DNA of 37,095 bases from an uncultured Actinomycetes bacterium (lineage in GTDB: Bacteria > Actinomycetota > Actinomycetes > Nanopelagicales > Nanopelagicaceae): positions 1 to 37,095 of the forward strand of contig CAIMOX010000030.1 of assembly GCA_903843225.1 (NCBI GenBank), in the 5' to 3' direction. Of the stretch, positions 8,399 to 16,623 are shown piece after piece (within the stretch, counting starts at the first letter, position 1; the number at the start of each line of letters is the position of its first letter). Under the pieces are notes generated by a model. The model was given only the letters and a program-made list of their open reading frames with translations. It searched no databases and had not been told where the DNA came from. Position numbers and translations under genes: made by a program.

Positions 8399-9040
8399 TT
8401 ACTGGGCTTTAAGGACTACTGGACTCAAACCTTCAGAGCGCTGACGTGCCGTCGCATCACCACACACAACTAACCAGTTGCCGAGCATCTTGTGCCCATG
8501 TTCAGTAAGTACTGACTCTGGATGAAATTGAACTCCAGAAATAGGCAGAGTTTTATGTTCGATCGACATCACGATTCCAGTATCAGTCTTACTGGTGACT
8601 TCGAGTTCATCTGGCAGGGTCTCCGGCTCGATCGCAAGGGAGTGATAGCGAGTAACTGTGAGTGGAGTCGGAATATTTTCCAAGATACCTTGATTAGTAT
8701 GATGAATAATTGAGGTCTTGCCATGTAATAACTCTGGTGCGCGCGAGACACTTGCTCCGAATGCGGTAGCGATCGCTTGATGCCCGAGGCAGACACCAAA
8801 GAGTGGGATCCCCTGCGCTGCGCAGAACTTCACCATCTCAATAGATATTCCGGCTGCTTCTGGAGTACCAGGGCCCGGGGAGATTAAGACGCCATCAAAT
8901 TCACGGGCGCGCTCGACGGTGATCTCATCGTTGCGCACGACAGTGCATTCGGCCCCAATCTGCCCAAGGTATTGCACCAAGTTATAGACAAAAGAGTCAT
9001 AGTTATCGACGACCAGAATCCTGGATTGGTTGGCGCTCAC
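8399..9040 (-). CDS. pabA: Glutamine amidotransferase, anthranilate/aminodeoxychorismate synthase component II
   Basis: This class I glutamine amidotransferase supplies ammonia to chorismate-using synthases. Motifs: RILVVDNYDSFVYNLVQYLG at the N-terminus, oxyanion loop SPGPGTP, catalytic Cys in FGVCLGHQAIA, and the His/Glu pair in GVQFHPESVLTEHG. Whether it serves folate (PabA) or tryptophan (TrpG), or both, cannot be decided here because no partner synthase is in the window. The start is uncertain: the frame is open back to 9100. The GTG at 9040 gives the usual family length of about 213 residues; a TTG at 9058 and ATGs at 9079 and 9100 are alternatives. The ATG at 9079 overlaps the divergent crgA start codon. 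It lies convergent to pknB, with a 13-nt gap. Confidence 0.9.
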   Translation of the reverse strand: MSANQSRILVVDNYDSFVYNLVQYLGQIGAECTVVRNDEITVERAREFDGVLISPGPGTPEAAGISIEMVKFCAAQGIPLFGVCLGHQAIATAFGASVSRAPELLHGKTSIIHHTNQGILENIPTPLTVTRYHSLAIEPETLPDELEVTSKTDTGIVMSIEHKTLPISGVQFHPESVLTEHGHKMLGNWLVVCGDATARQRSEGLSPVVLKAQ

Positions 9041-9065
9041 CTCCTTATTCTCGCTCAATCTGTAG

Positions 9066-9071
9066 TAATCT
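9066..9071 (+). promoter_or_regulatory. Predicted -10 box of leaderless crgA
   Basis: TAATCT followed by 6 nt (TCGACC) and the ATG of crgA. It lies inside the ambiguous 5' region of the divergent pabA gene. Confidence 0.5.
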
Positions 9072-9077
9072 TCGACC

Positions 9078-9347
9078 ATGCCTAAATCCAAGGTCCGCAA
9101 GAAGGTTCAAGAGCAGCATCACCACGACCAGGTCGTGGAGCAGAGAGAACATGCTGCGCTCATCAAAGAATCTCCATCTTGGCTGGCGCCAGCAATGGTT
9201 ACAGCCTTCCTCGCCGGCCTCATTTGGATCGTCGTCTTCTATGTCTCAGGCACCAGCTACCCGATCCCGCATATCGGATCCTGGAATATGCTCATCGGTT
9301 TTGGCTTCATCGGGGCTGGCTTTACCCTCGCCACACGCTGGCATTGA
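9078..9347 (+). CDS. crgA: Cell division protein CrgA (septation regulator)
   Basis: This small actinobacterial membrane protein, in Mycobacterium, helps recruit FtsI and other divisome parts and, in Streptomyces, delays septation. The 89 residues begin MPKSKVRKKVQEQ, the family signature, followed by two membrane segments (about residues 36-58 and 68-86) and the typical ending TRWH. It sits next to pabA and pknB, as in Mycobacterium (Rv0011c, Rv0013, Rv0014c). The middle part HHHDQVVEQREHAA is a charged cytoplasmic linker. The ATG is preceded by a TAATCT box with no Shine-Dalgarno sequence. Confidence 0.93.
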   Translation: MPKSKVRKKVQEQHHHDQVVEQREHAALIKESPSWLAPAMVTAFLAGLIWIVVFYVSGTSYPIPHIGSWNMLIGFGFIGAGFTLATRWH

Positions 9348-9433
9348 CTCTTTAACTCGCACTTAATTACACCGTTGTAACTCCTCCACACCTGTTGATA
9401 TCCCTGTGGATGCCCGGAACTCAGGGGCGGGGC

Positions 9434-9439
9434 TAGGCT
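9434..9439 (+). promoter_or_regulatory. Predicted -10 box of the two-component operon
   Basis: TAGGCT lies 55 nt before the ATG at 9495 and predicts a leader of about 49 nt that ends in GAGGTGA as ribosome binding site. The spacer from crgA (9348-9433) holds no hairpin followed by a T-run that I can see. Confidence 0.4.
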
Positions 9440-9494
9440 GGTTCTCAGGTAATCCCCAGTGATCGCGAGGATGCTTCGGATCGAGGTGAAAACA

Positions 9495-10232
9495 ATGACA
9501 ATTCTTCAACAGTCCGCAGGACTCCCATCTACTCAAACCACTCAACGCATCCTTGTCGTCGATGATGAATCGAGTATCTCTGATCTCATTGCAACGAGCC
9601 TAAAATTTGTAGGTTTTGATGTCCGCACTGCAGCAAGTGGTTCAGAGGCGCTACGCGTCGCGCAAGAGTTCAAACCACATGCACTTATTCTCGATGTGAT
9701 GCTTCCCGATCAAAATGGTTTCGATGTCTGTCGCCAGTTACGCCAAGATGGCCACTCAGTTGGTGTTCTCTTCCTCACTGCGAAAGATACAACCGAAGAT
9801 AAAATTGCTGGACTCACCATCGGTGGCGATGATTATGTCACCAAGCCTTTTAGCTTAGAAGAGCTCGTTGCACGCTTGCGCGCACTCTTGCGTCGTATCG
9901 GTGCGGTTGAGCCAGAGCTCGATGATGAAAAGGTCCGCTTCGCCGATCTTGAGCTTAACGAGGCTACTCATGAAGTTCGTCGCGCTGGAAATATCATCGA
10001 ACTATCTCCTACTGAATTCACTTTGCTTCGATACTTGATGATCAATGCTGATCGTGTAGTCAGTAAATCCCAAATTTTGGATCATGTCTGGCAGTACGAC
10101 TTCCGTGGTGATGCCGGAATCGTGGAAACTTATGTCTCATACCTTCGTAAGAAGATTGATATCTACGAACCCGCTCTTATCCATACCGTTCGCGGCGTCG
10201 GCTATCGCATGAGAATGCCTGCTGCGAAGTAA
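9495..10232 (+). CDS. OmpR/PhoB-family response regulator (MprA/TcrX-like)
   Basis: This DNA-binding response regulator has 245 residues. The receiver domain (about residues 18-130) shows acidic residues VVDDES, the phospho-acceptor Asp in LILDVMLPD, and the conserved Lys in YVTKPFSLEEL. The C-terminal winged helix (about 150-243) contains the recognition region ETYVSYLRKKID and ends in HTVRGVGYRMR. The start is set at the ATG at 9495, which has GAGGTGA just upstream; an in-frame GTG at 9459 lacks such a site. The sensor kinase gene follows after 25 nt. The signal sensed and the regulon are unknown. Confidence 0.95.
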   Translation: MTILQQSAGLPSTQTTQRILVVDDESSISDLIATSLKFVGFDVRTAASGSEALRVAQEFKPHALILDVMLPDQNGFDVCRQLRQDGHSVGVLFLTAKDTTEDKIAGLTIGGDDYVTKPFSLEELVARLRALLRRIGAVEPELDDEKVRFADLELNEATHEVRRAGNIIELSPTEFTLLRYLMINADRVVSKSQILDHVWQYDFRGDAGIVETYVSYLRKKIDIYEPALIHTVRGVGYRMRMPAAK

Positions 10233-10242
10233 CGAATTAGAG

Positions 10243-10248
10243 TAGATT
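10243..10248 (+). promoter_or_regulatory. Possible -10 box for the sensor kinase gene
   Basis: TAGATT is followed by 9 nt and the ATG at 10258. The gap also contains CAGGA, which could be a weak ribosome binding site for co-transcription with the regulator, so this is only a candidate internal promoter. Confidence 0.3.
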
Positions 10249-10257
10249 TCCAGGACT

Positions 10258-11700
10258 ATGTCATTATCGCGCTGGAGTCTTCGCAACCGCTTGCTCGTCT
10301 CGGTCCTTATTGTTACAGCGATCGGTGTGAGCGCATCTGATTTTGGCGCGATTCAATCTCTCCGTAATTTTTTAGTCAATCAACTAGATAATCAATTAGT
10401 GACGATTGCCCATGCGACACAGGTGCAACTTGATCGTGCTGGTATCGAGAATGCTCAACAATCTCAAGATGACACTCAATTTCGCCCCATTCGGCCTTTG
10501 CGGGGAGTCCCAACAACAACAACAGTGACTCTCTTGGATGCTACCGGAGCAGTTGTTGGCCAAATCGGTGGAGACCTTGCCGGAAGCGGAGCAGTTACGG
10601 CCTTTAATGGCTTTTCCACGGCGAAGATTTTGGCACGCCACAACAAGCCATTTACCTTTACCGACTCCAAGGAAACAAGCTATCGCGTCATCGCTACCGT
10701 TCTTCCCTCGCAACAAGGATCGGTTCTTGTCTCCTCATCACTTGATAGCGTTAACAAAACTTTGAAAGAGCTCACCTCGCTCTTCTTCTTAATCTCACTC
10801 ATTGTTCTACTTTTAATCGGATTTATTGCTCGCTACTTTATTCGGATCAGTCTTAAGCCTCTTAGTGAGATCGAAGTAACGGCTGCTGAAATCGCCGGTG
10901 GTGATTTCTCCGCGCGTTTGCCGGAGGTGAGACCAACCACTGAGGTTGGAAAATTAACTACCTCACTCAACCGAATGCTTAGTCGGATTGAAGAATCGTT
11001 CGCTGTTCGGGTTGAATCTGAATCTAAACTCCGGCGTTTTGTTGCTGATGCATCACACGAGCTTCGAACGCCACTCACTGCGATCCGCGGCTTCGCCGAG
11101 TTGCATCGACAGGGTGCGGTTGAAGGCACTGAGAAGACAAAGGAATTGATTAGCCGGATTGAGAAGGAATCGATTCGCATGGGATCGCTGGTTGAAGATC
11201 TCTTACTCTTGGCTCGCCTCGATCAGCATCCAGAAGTCATTAACGAGCCAGTCGATCTCACACATCTCATTGAAGAAGTTGTTGCATCGGCGAGTGCCGC
11301 TGGACCCAATCACCCAATCTCACTTAACCTGCCAGATGACGAGAACTTCGTACTCGGTGATGCCACGCGAATCCACCAAGTGGTTGCAAATCTCTTAGCG
11401 AATGCACGCACGCATACCCCTGCAGGCACTCCTATTACAATCTCTATCGCCCATTTACCCGATGAGGTGACTTTAACTGTTACCGATAAGGGACCAGGAC
11501 TCTCACTAACTGATCAAGAGCGGATCTTTGAGCGCTTCTATCGCGCTGATACTTCACGTGCTCGCACAAAGGGTGAAGGGTCGGGCCTTGGCCTATCGAT
11601 TGTTGATGCAGTGATGAAATCCCATGGTGGTTCTGTAACAGTTACTTCAGAGCTTGGTCAGGGCTGCGAATTCGCCCTGCACTTTCCTATAAAGGGTTAG
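10258..11700 (+). CDS. Sensor histidine kinase, partner of the upstream regulator
   Basis: This 480-residue membrane kinase starts with a membrane segment (about residues 12-32), followed by an extracytoplasmic sensor region (about 35-170) and a second membrane segment (about 175-200). A HAMP linker comes next, then the HisKA domain with the phospho-accepting His in DASHELRTPLTAIRG. The C-terminal ATPase domain has the N box (VVANLLANARTHT), the G1 box (VTDKGPGLS), the F box (IFERFYRAD) and the G2 box (GEGSGLGLSIV). The domain order is that of actinobacterial TcrY/TrcS-type kinases. Its 3' end overlaps the convergent htpX gene by 14 nt. Confidence 0.95.
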   Translation: MSLSRWSLRNRLLVSVLIVTAIGVSASDFGAIQSLRNFLVNQLDNQLVTIAHATQVQLDRAGIENAQQSQDDTQFRPIRPLRGVPTTTTVTLLDATGAVVGQIGGDLAGSGAVTAFNGFSTAKILARHNKPFTFTDSKETSYRVIATVLPSQQGSVLVSSSLDSVNKTLKELTSLFFLISLIVLLLIGFIARYFIRISLKPLSEIEVTAAEIAGGDFSARLPEVRPTTEVGKLTTSLNRMLSRIEESFAVRVESESKLRRFVADASHELRTPLTAIRGFAELHRQGAVEGTEKTKELISRIEKESIRMGSLVEDLLLLARLDQHPEVINEPVDLTHLIEEVVASASAAGPNHPISLNLPDDENFVLGDATRIHQVVANLLANARTHTPAGTPITISIAHLPDEVTLTVTDKGPGLSLTDQERIFERFYRADTSRARTKGEGSGLGLSIVDAVMKSHGGSVTVTSELGQGCEFALHFPIKG

Positions 11701-12604
11701 CTTCCATATTCCGCAAGATTGCGATCCGCTCTTCTAGCGGTGGGTGGGTACTAAATAGCTTCGATACGCCTTTGCCATCTAATGGTGACTCAATCCAGAT
11801 ATGAGCAACAGCATTCGATTTCTGTTGCACAACTGTTGTATCTGACTGCAGAGTCTCGAGTGCACGGCGCAGTCCAGTTGGGTTACGGGTAAAGGCAACT
11901 GCGGTGGCATCCGCAAGTGATTCACGCTTACGCGAGATCGCACTCTTTAATAGAACAGCGGCAATCGGTGCCAAGATCAAAACAATGAGTGAGATCACAA
12001 TTGCAAATGGGTTCTGTTGATTATCGCGATCATCGCGACTTCCGCCGCCAAAGATCATGACACGCATCAACATATCGCTCAAGATTGCGATTGCGCCGGC
12101 AGTTGTCGCCGCAACTGCCGAGACGAGAGTGTCACGGTTAGCAACATGCGCCATCTCGTGCGCAATAACACCTTGAAGTTCATCGCGATCCATCACCTGC
12201 AAAATTCTCGTTGTAAATGCAATCAGTGCATGTTCAGGATTACGACCAGTGGCAAATGCATTAGGTGCGTTATCTTCAACGATCGCAACCTTTGGCATCT
12301 TTAGCCCTGATGCCAAGCAAACTTCTTCGATTAAGTTAAAGAGCCCTGGGTTATCTTCGCGTTCAATCACGCGTGCACCAGTCATAGTCAAGACAAGTGA
12401 GTCAGAGAGATAGTACGAACCCCATACTGAGATCAGCGCGATACCGACCGCAACCGGAACAATTAACGTTGTTGATTTCCCAAGATAGGTCATTGCAGCA
12501 AAGACAACTGCCCACACAAGCACTCCCATGCCAGCTAAGAGCATAAAAGTTTTACGGCGGTTAGCGCCTTGGAGTGCGCGAAAATCTAGAGGGGATGCTG
12601 ACAT
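11687..12604 (-). CDS. htpX: HtpX-like membrane zinc metalloprotease
   Basis: This 305-residue M48 protease is involved in membrane protein quality control. Two membrane segments lie near the N-terminus (about residues 20-38 and 44-64) and two more in the middle and after the active site (about 155-175 and 195-218). The zinc motif is HEMAHVANRD, with the third ligand expected in SRKRESLADA. It follows lemA after 12 nt, a common pairing in bacteria. No TANNNT box stands at 5-7 nt before the ATG and no clear Shine-Dalgarno sequence is seen, so it is probably read from the lemA transcript. Confidence 0.95.
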   Translation of the reverse strand: MSASPLDFRALQGANRRKTFMLLAGMGVLVWAVVFAAMTYLGKSTTLIVPVAVGIALISVWGSYYLSDSLVLTMTGARVIEREDNPGLFNLIEEVCLASGLKMPKVAIVEDNAPNAFATGRNPEHALIAFTTRILQVMDRDELQGVIAHEMAHVANRDTLVSAVAATTAGAIAILSDMLMRVMIFGGGSRDDRDNQQNPFAIVISLIVLILAPIAAVLLKSAISRKRESLADATAVAFTRNPTGLRRALETLQSDTTVVQQKSNAVAHIWIESPLDGKGVSKLFSTHPPLEERIAILRNMEANPL

Positions 12605-12616
12605 CGCTACTAAGTG

Positions 12617-13171
12617 CTAGAACTTAACGTTGGGAACGTTGCGATCCGTAGGGTTCTCGACCTCATAGAAGGCACGAGCGCTGACCTTGGCCATACCTAC
12701 AAAGAGGCTCGAAGGAAATGTTTTGATCGCTTGGTTGAGTTGACGCACAGTGTCGTTATAGAACTGGCGAGCGAAAGCTACTTTGTTCTCCGTTGTAGAG
12801 AGCTCTTCCTGAAGTGCAAGGAAGTTTGATGATGCTTTGAGATCAGGGTAGCTCTCAGCGACGGCGAGCAAACCACGTAGCGCTGTGGTGAGTTGTCCAT
12901 CGGCAGCGGCGACATCAGCAACGCCTGTTGCAGAAGTTGCCTTCGCGCGTGCAGTGATCACAGCGTCTAGGGTCGACTTCTCATGGGTTGCATAACCCTT
13001 GACGGTCTCAACAAGATTGGGGATCAAATCAGCGCGGCGCTTGAGTTGGACTTCAATCTGAGCAAATGCTTCATCAGCAGCGATGTTGGTCTTAACAAGT
13101 CCGTTGTAATTAACAACAACCCAAATGATGAGAAGAAGTACTAGTGGAATAATCAATACGGCGATTTTCAT
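12617..13171 (-). CDS. lemA: LemA family membrane-anchored protein
   Basis: This 184-residue LemA-family protein has a single N-terminal membrane segment (about residues 4-22) followed by a long alpha-helical domain. The family signature is visible as YNGLVKTNIAADEAFAQI and RRADLIPNLVETVKGY near the N-terminus and QFYNDTVRQLNQAIKTFPS later. The function of LemA is poorly defined; proximity to htpX suggests a role with that protease. A TAAGGT box sits 6 nt before the ATG. Confidence 0.95.
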   Translation of the reverse strand: MKIAVLIIPLVLLLIIWVVVNYNGLVKTNIAADEAFAQIEVQLKRRADLIPNLVETVKGYATHEKSTLDAVITARAKATSATGVADVAAADGQLTTALRGLLAVAESYPDLKASSNFLALQEELSTTENKVAFARQFYNDTVRQLNQAIKTFPSSLFVGMAKVSARAFYEVENPTDRNVPNVKF

Positions 13172-13177
13172 ACTCTG

Positions 13178-13183
13178 ACCTTA
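13178..13183 (-). promoter_or_regulatory. Predicted -10 box of leaderless lemA
   Basis: TAAGGT on the minus strand, 6 nt (CAGAGT) before the ATG. AAAGGAG lies further upstream, probably too far to serve as the ribosome binding site. Confidence 0.45.
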
Positions 13184-13203
13184 CGCTCCTTTAGGAAAAT
13201 TAA

Positions 13204-13782
13204 TTACTTAATCTCGGATTTATGGAAGTTCAGCCATGACTTTGATGGCGTCGGTCCACGTTGGCCTTGATACCTAGAACCATAGAGCGCTGATCCATAT
13301 GGATGCTCTGCTGGAGATGAGAGTTTGATGAGACAAAGTTGACCGATCTTCATTCCTGGAAATAACTTCACGGGGAGATTTGCGACATTGGAAAGTTCGA
13401 GCGTGATATGTCCGCTAAAGCCTGGATCGATGAAGCCAGCGGTTGAATGTGTGAGGAGTCCAAGGCGACCGAGTGATGACTTGCCCTCGAGCCGGCCAGC
13501 GATGTCATCAGGAAGTGTGATGACTTCATAGGTGCTCGCTAATACGAACTCACCTGGGTGGAGGATGAAGTGGTCATCCGGATCGACGGCGATCTCACGA
13601 GTGAGGTCGGGCTGCTCGATCGAAGGGTCGATCACTGAATACTTGTGATTCTCGAATACTCGGAAGAATCGATCGAGACGAACATCCACGCTCGATGGCT
13701 GGATCATCGCCTCGGTAAATGGCTCGACCTTGACTCGGCCAAGCTCAACTTCTGAACGGATATCGCGGTCACTTAGTAGCAC
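13204..13782 (-). CDS. dcd: dCTP deaminase
   Basis: It converts dCTP to dUTP for thymidylate synthesis; the related mycobacterial enzyme is bifunctional and also yields dUMP. The 192 residues match the family. Conserved parts: [12 protein letters not shown] start, [46 protein letters not shown] with the catalytic Glu, and [10 protein letters not shown]. The C-terminus ([14 protein letters not shown]) is the nucleotide-covering lid. The start is GTG at 13782, 6 nt after a TAGGGT box. It is divergent from the acyl-CoA dehydrogenase gene, with a 62-nt gap that holds both promoters. Confidence 0.96.
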   Translation of the reverse strand: MLLSDRDIRSEVELGRVKVEPFTEAMIQPSSVDVRLDRFFRVFENHKYSVIDPSIEQPDLTREIAVDPDDHFILHPGEFVLASTYEVITLPDDIAGRLEGKSSLGRLGLLTHSTAGFIDPGFSGHITLELSNVANLPVKLFPGMKIGQLCLIKLSSPAEHPYGSALYGSRYQGQRGPTPSKSWLNFHKSEIK

Positions 13783-13788
13783 TCGCCG

Positions 13789-13794
13789 ACCCTA
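13789..13794 (-). promoter_or_regulatory. Predicted -10 box of leaderless dcd
   Basis: TAGGGT on the minus strand, 6 nt (CGGCGA) before the GTG start of dcd. Confidence 0.5.
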
Positions 13795-13829
13795 TAGCCT
13801 CGAAACCTCTTGCATAAGTTACTGGTGGG

Positions 13830-13835
13830 TAGCAT
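13830..13835 (+). promoter_or_regulatory. Possible -10 box of the acyl-CoA dehydrogenase gene
   Basis: TAGCAT lies 9 nt before the ATG at 13845. The spacer TATTGCGCC has no Shine-Dalgarno sequence, so the mRNA would have a leader of at most a few nucleotides. Confidence 0.4.
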
Positions 13836-13844
13836 TATTGCGCC

Positions 13845-15665
13845 ATGGGCCATTACATAGCGAATCTTCGAGATATTGAATTCTGCCTCTTCGACCTGCT
13901 GGGCCGGGAGTCAATTCTGGGTACATCCCTCTACAAAGAGCTCGACCGCGAGACGGTTATGGGGATGCTCGAAGAGGTAAAACGTATGGCCGAGAACGAT
14001 CTCGCCGCCAGCTTTGTTGATGGCGATCGCATCGGCACCACCTTTGATAAGGCGACTGGCTCAGTCACTCTGCCGGCATCATTTAAGAAGTCGTATCGCA
14101 CCTTTATTGATAACGAGTGGTGGCGTATTGATGCGCCTGCCGAACTCGGCGGAACAATTATTCCTTTCTCAGTCCGTTGGGCGATCGCCGAGATGGTCTT
14201 GGGTTCAAATCCGGCAGTACATCTCTATACAACCGGTGCATCGATGGCGAATGTCTCGTGGCAACTCGGTAGTGAAGAGCAGAAGAAGTGGTCGAAGTTC
14301 ATTGTCGAGCGCGAGTGGGGCGCAACGATGGTGCTCACCGAACCTGAAGCTGGCTCTGATGTTGGAGCAGGTCGAAGCAAGGCTGTGAAGCAAGAGGATG
14401 GTTCATGGCATCTCACCGGAACAAAACGTTTCATCACATCTGGTGACTCAGACCTTCAAGAAAATATTTTGCACTATGTATTAGCTCGCCCTGAAGGTGC
14501 CGGACCTGGAACAAAGGGTCTCTCACTCTTCTTGGTTCCGAAGTTCCACTTCGATAAAGAGACTGGCGAACCGCTTGAGCGCAATGGTGTCTATGTCACC
14601 AATGTTGAACACAAGATGGGTCTCAATGTTTCAGCAACATGCGAACTCAGCATGGGTGAGAAAGAGCCATGTGTTGGTTATCTCTTAGGTGAAGTCCATA
14701 ACGGAATCTTCCAAATGTTCAAGGTGATTGAATTCGCTCGCATGATGGTTGGTACCAAGGCGATTGCAACGCTTTCGACTGGTTACCAGCAAGCCCTGAA
14801 GTATGCGAAAGAGCGCGTACAAGGCGGAGATATGAAGGTGATGAACGATAAGACCTCACCACGTGTCACGATCATCCATCATCCTGATGTGCGCCGCTCA
14901 CTCATGGTGCAGAAGGCTTACTCTGAAGGAATGCGTGCGCTTGTGCTCTACACCGCATCGATTCAGGATGCGATTGCGCTCGCTAAAGCTGAGGGTAAAG
15001 ATGCTGAAGACCTTGAGCATCTCAATGATCTCCTCCTTCCAATTGTTAAGGGTTATGGCTCAGAGAAGTCATGGACGCTCCTTGGTACTGAATCACTTCA
15101 GACATTTGGTGGCTCTGGCTTCACACAAGATTGGCCGCTCGAGCAATATGTTCGAGACGCGAAGATCGATACCTTGTATGAAGGCACAACCGCAATTCAA
15201 GGACTCGACTTCTTCTTCCGTAAGATCGTGAAAGATGGCGGTCGCGCAATTGGTCTCCTTGGTAAAGAGATCGGAACCTTCGCAGCATCTGGTGGAGAGT
15301 TAGCAGCTGAGAAGGAAGAGCTCAGCAAAGCACTTGAGACTGTTAACTCCATGATCGGCACGATGGTTGGCTATGCAATGGAGTCACAAGAGAATCCAGA
15401 AGAGATTTATAAGACTGGCCTCAACACCACTCGCGTCTTGATGAGCGTCGGTGAAATCATCATCGCCTGGTTGCTCTTGCGTCAAGCAGATATCGCTACT
15501 GCAAAGCTACCGACTGCCACTGGTAAGGATAAAGATTTCTATACCGGTAAGCTAGCGAGCGCAAAGTTCTTCGTGCGTACAGTGCTTCCACACCTTCGCG
15601 CTGAACTCAAGATCATCGCCTCCGAAGATGGCGCGATCATGAACCTCCCTGAAGGCGCTTACTAA
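13845..15665 (+). CDS. Acyl-CoA dehydrogenase, FadE5-like with C-terminal domain
   Basis: This is a 606-residue flavin acyl-CoA dehydrogenase of the long actinobacterial type that begins MGHYIANLRDIEF, as in mycobacterial FadE5 (from memory). Order: an N-terminal cap of about 75 residues, the helical and beta domains with WGATMVLTEPEAGSDVG (FAD and substrate contacts), the C-terminal helical domain with TFGGSGFTQDWPLEQYVRDA, and the catalytic Glu in TLYEGTTAIQG. An extra C-terminal helical domain lies near residues 490-606. It should introduce a trans double bond into acyl-CoA and pass electrons to ETF. No other beta-oxidation gene is in the window, so chain length and pathway remain open. 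Confidence 0.93.
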   Translation: MGHYIANLRDIEFCLFDLLGRESILGTSLYKELDRETVMGMLEEVKRMAENDLAASFVDGDRIGTTFDKATGSVTLPASFKKSYRTFIDNEWWRIDAPAELGGTIIPFSVRWAIAEMVLGSNPAVHLYTTGASMANVSWQLGSEEQKKWSKFIVEREWGATMVLTEPEAGSDVGAGRSKAVKQEDGSWHLTGTKRFITSGDSDLQENILHYVLARPEGAGPGTKGLSLFLVPKFHFDKETGEPLERNGVYVTNVEHKMGLNVSATCELSMGEKEPCVGYLLGEVHNGIFQMFKVIEFARMMVGTKAIATLSTGYQQALKYAKERVQGGDMKVMNDKTSPRVTIIHHPDVRRSLMVQKAYSEGMRALVLYTASIQDAIALAKAEGKDAEDLEHLNDLLLPIVKGYGSEKSWTLLGTESLQTFGGSGFTQDWPLEQYVRDAKIDTLYEGTTAIQGLDFFFRKIVKDGGRAIGLLGKEIGTFAASGGELAAEKEELSKALETVNSMIGTMVGYAMESQENPEEIYKTGLNTTRVLMSVGEIIIAWLLLRQADIATAKLPTATGKDKDFYTGKLASAKFFVRTVLPHLRAELKIIASEDGAIMNLPEGAY

Positions 15666-15680
15666 CCCCGACTCATTAGA

Positions 15681-15686
15681 TAGGCT
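15681..15686 (+). promoter_or_regulatory. Predicted -10 box of the leaderless EamA transporter gene
   Basis: TAGGCT followed by 7 nt (CACCGCT) and the GTG at 15694. No Shine-Dalgarno sequence is present. Confidence 0.5.
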
Positions 15687-15693
15687 CACCGCT

Positions 15694-16614
15694 GTGTTGA
15701 CCAAATACCGCGGTGAGCTTCTTCTTGCACTGGGAGCGCTCTTCTTCTCGGCAAATGGCACAGTCTCTAAGTGGGTCCTTGAATCTGGGATGCCGCCGTG
15801 GCGCCTTACAGAGATTCGGTCTACTGGTGCATTCATAGTTCTCTTTACTATCGCTTTAATTCGTACCGGTAATCCCCTTAGAGCAAAGCTCAATGAAATT
15901 CCGAAGCTGCTCTTGTTTGGCATCATCGGGTTTGCAGGTGTGCAGACCACATACTTTTATTCGATTCAGAGGTTGCCGGTAAGTATCGCCCTCATCATTG
16001 AATTCACTTCTCCGTTATGGATCGCCTTGTGGCTTCGTTTTGTCAGAAAACGTGCGGTCGCGAAGACGATGTGGATTGGTCTCACCTTCGCCTTTGTTGG
16101 ATTAATTCTCTTGGCCCAGGTCTGGAAGGGTCTAACGCTCAACGGCCTCGGATTACTTGGCGCGCTGGCCTCGGCCTTCGCTCTGACCGTCTACTTCCTC
16201 CAATCAAAGGGAATGTCTGCGACCCGAACATCTAGTGAGATTCTGACGTGGGGGCTCGGAGTTACTGCGCTCTTCTATGCACTCATCATGCCGTGGTGGA
16301 GCTTTCCGGTTCATAACCTCACGAAGCAGGTTGAGTTACTCGGCAGATTTCATGGCCATCACGCGCCTGGTTGGCTCTTAGTTCTCTCGGTGATCATCTT
16401 TGGAACTGTTATTCCGTATTCATGTGTGATGGCGGGCATTATTCACACCACGGCATCGACTGGCAGTGTGATCGGAATGCTCGAGCCAGTTCTCGCCGGT
16501 GGTTTCGCTTGGATCTTGCTCGGTGAGCGATTCAATCTCATCCAGCTCATCGGTGCCGTTGTAGTACTCGCGGGTATCGCGGTGGCGGATCGAGCTTCGG
16601 CGACAACAGAGTAA
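15694..16614 (+). CDS. EamA-family (DMT superfamily) transporter
   Basis: This 306-residue inner-membrane protein has about ten hydrophobic segments in two repeated EamA units (about residues 5-135 and 145-300). Visible signatures are LLLALGALFFSANGTVSKW in the first unit and GSVIGMLEPVLAGGFAWILLGE in the second, the usual last-but-one helix pair. Family members export or import amino acids, nucleosides or other metabolites; the substrate cannot be inferred. The start is GTG, preceded by a TAGGCT box at 7 nt. Its TAA stop merges with the -10 box of the carbonic anhydrase gene that follows after 9 nt. Confidence 0.93.
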   Translation: MLTKYRGELLLALGALFFSANGTVSKWVLESGMPPWRLTEIRSTGAFIVLFTIALIRTGNPLRAKLNEIPKLLLFGIIGFAGVQTTYFYSIQRLPVSIALIIEFTSPLWIALWLRFVRKRAVAKTMWIGLTFAFVGLILLAQVWKGLTLNGLGLLGALASAFALTVYFLQSKGMSATRTSSEILTWGLGVTALFYALIMPWWSFPVHNLTKQVELLGRFHGHHAPGWLLVLSVIIFGTVIPYSCVMAGIIHTTASTGSVIGMLEPVLAGGFAWILLGERFNLIQLIGAVVVLAGIAVADRASATTE

Positions 16615-16617
16615 ATT
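16612..16617 (+). promoter_or_regulatory. Predicted -10 box of leaderless carbonic anhydrase gene, overlapping the transporter stop codon
   Basis: TAAATT, whose first three bases are the TAA stop of the transporter, followed by 6 nt (ATCCCC) and ATG at 16624. The gap between the two genes is 9 nt and holds no Shine-Dalgarno sequence. Confidence 0.5.
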
Positions 16618-16623
16618 ATCCCC

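Noticed and set aside
9459-9494. Upstream GTG start of the response regulator
   Set aside because: The ATG at 9495 has GAGGTGA at proper spacing; the extra 12 residues are not expected before the receiver domain.
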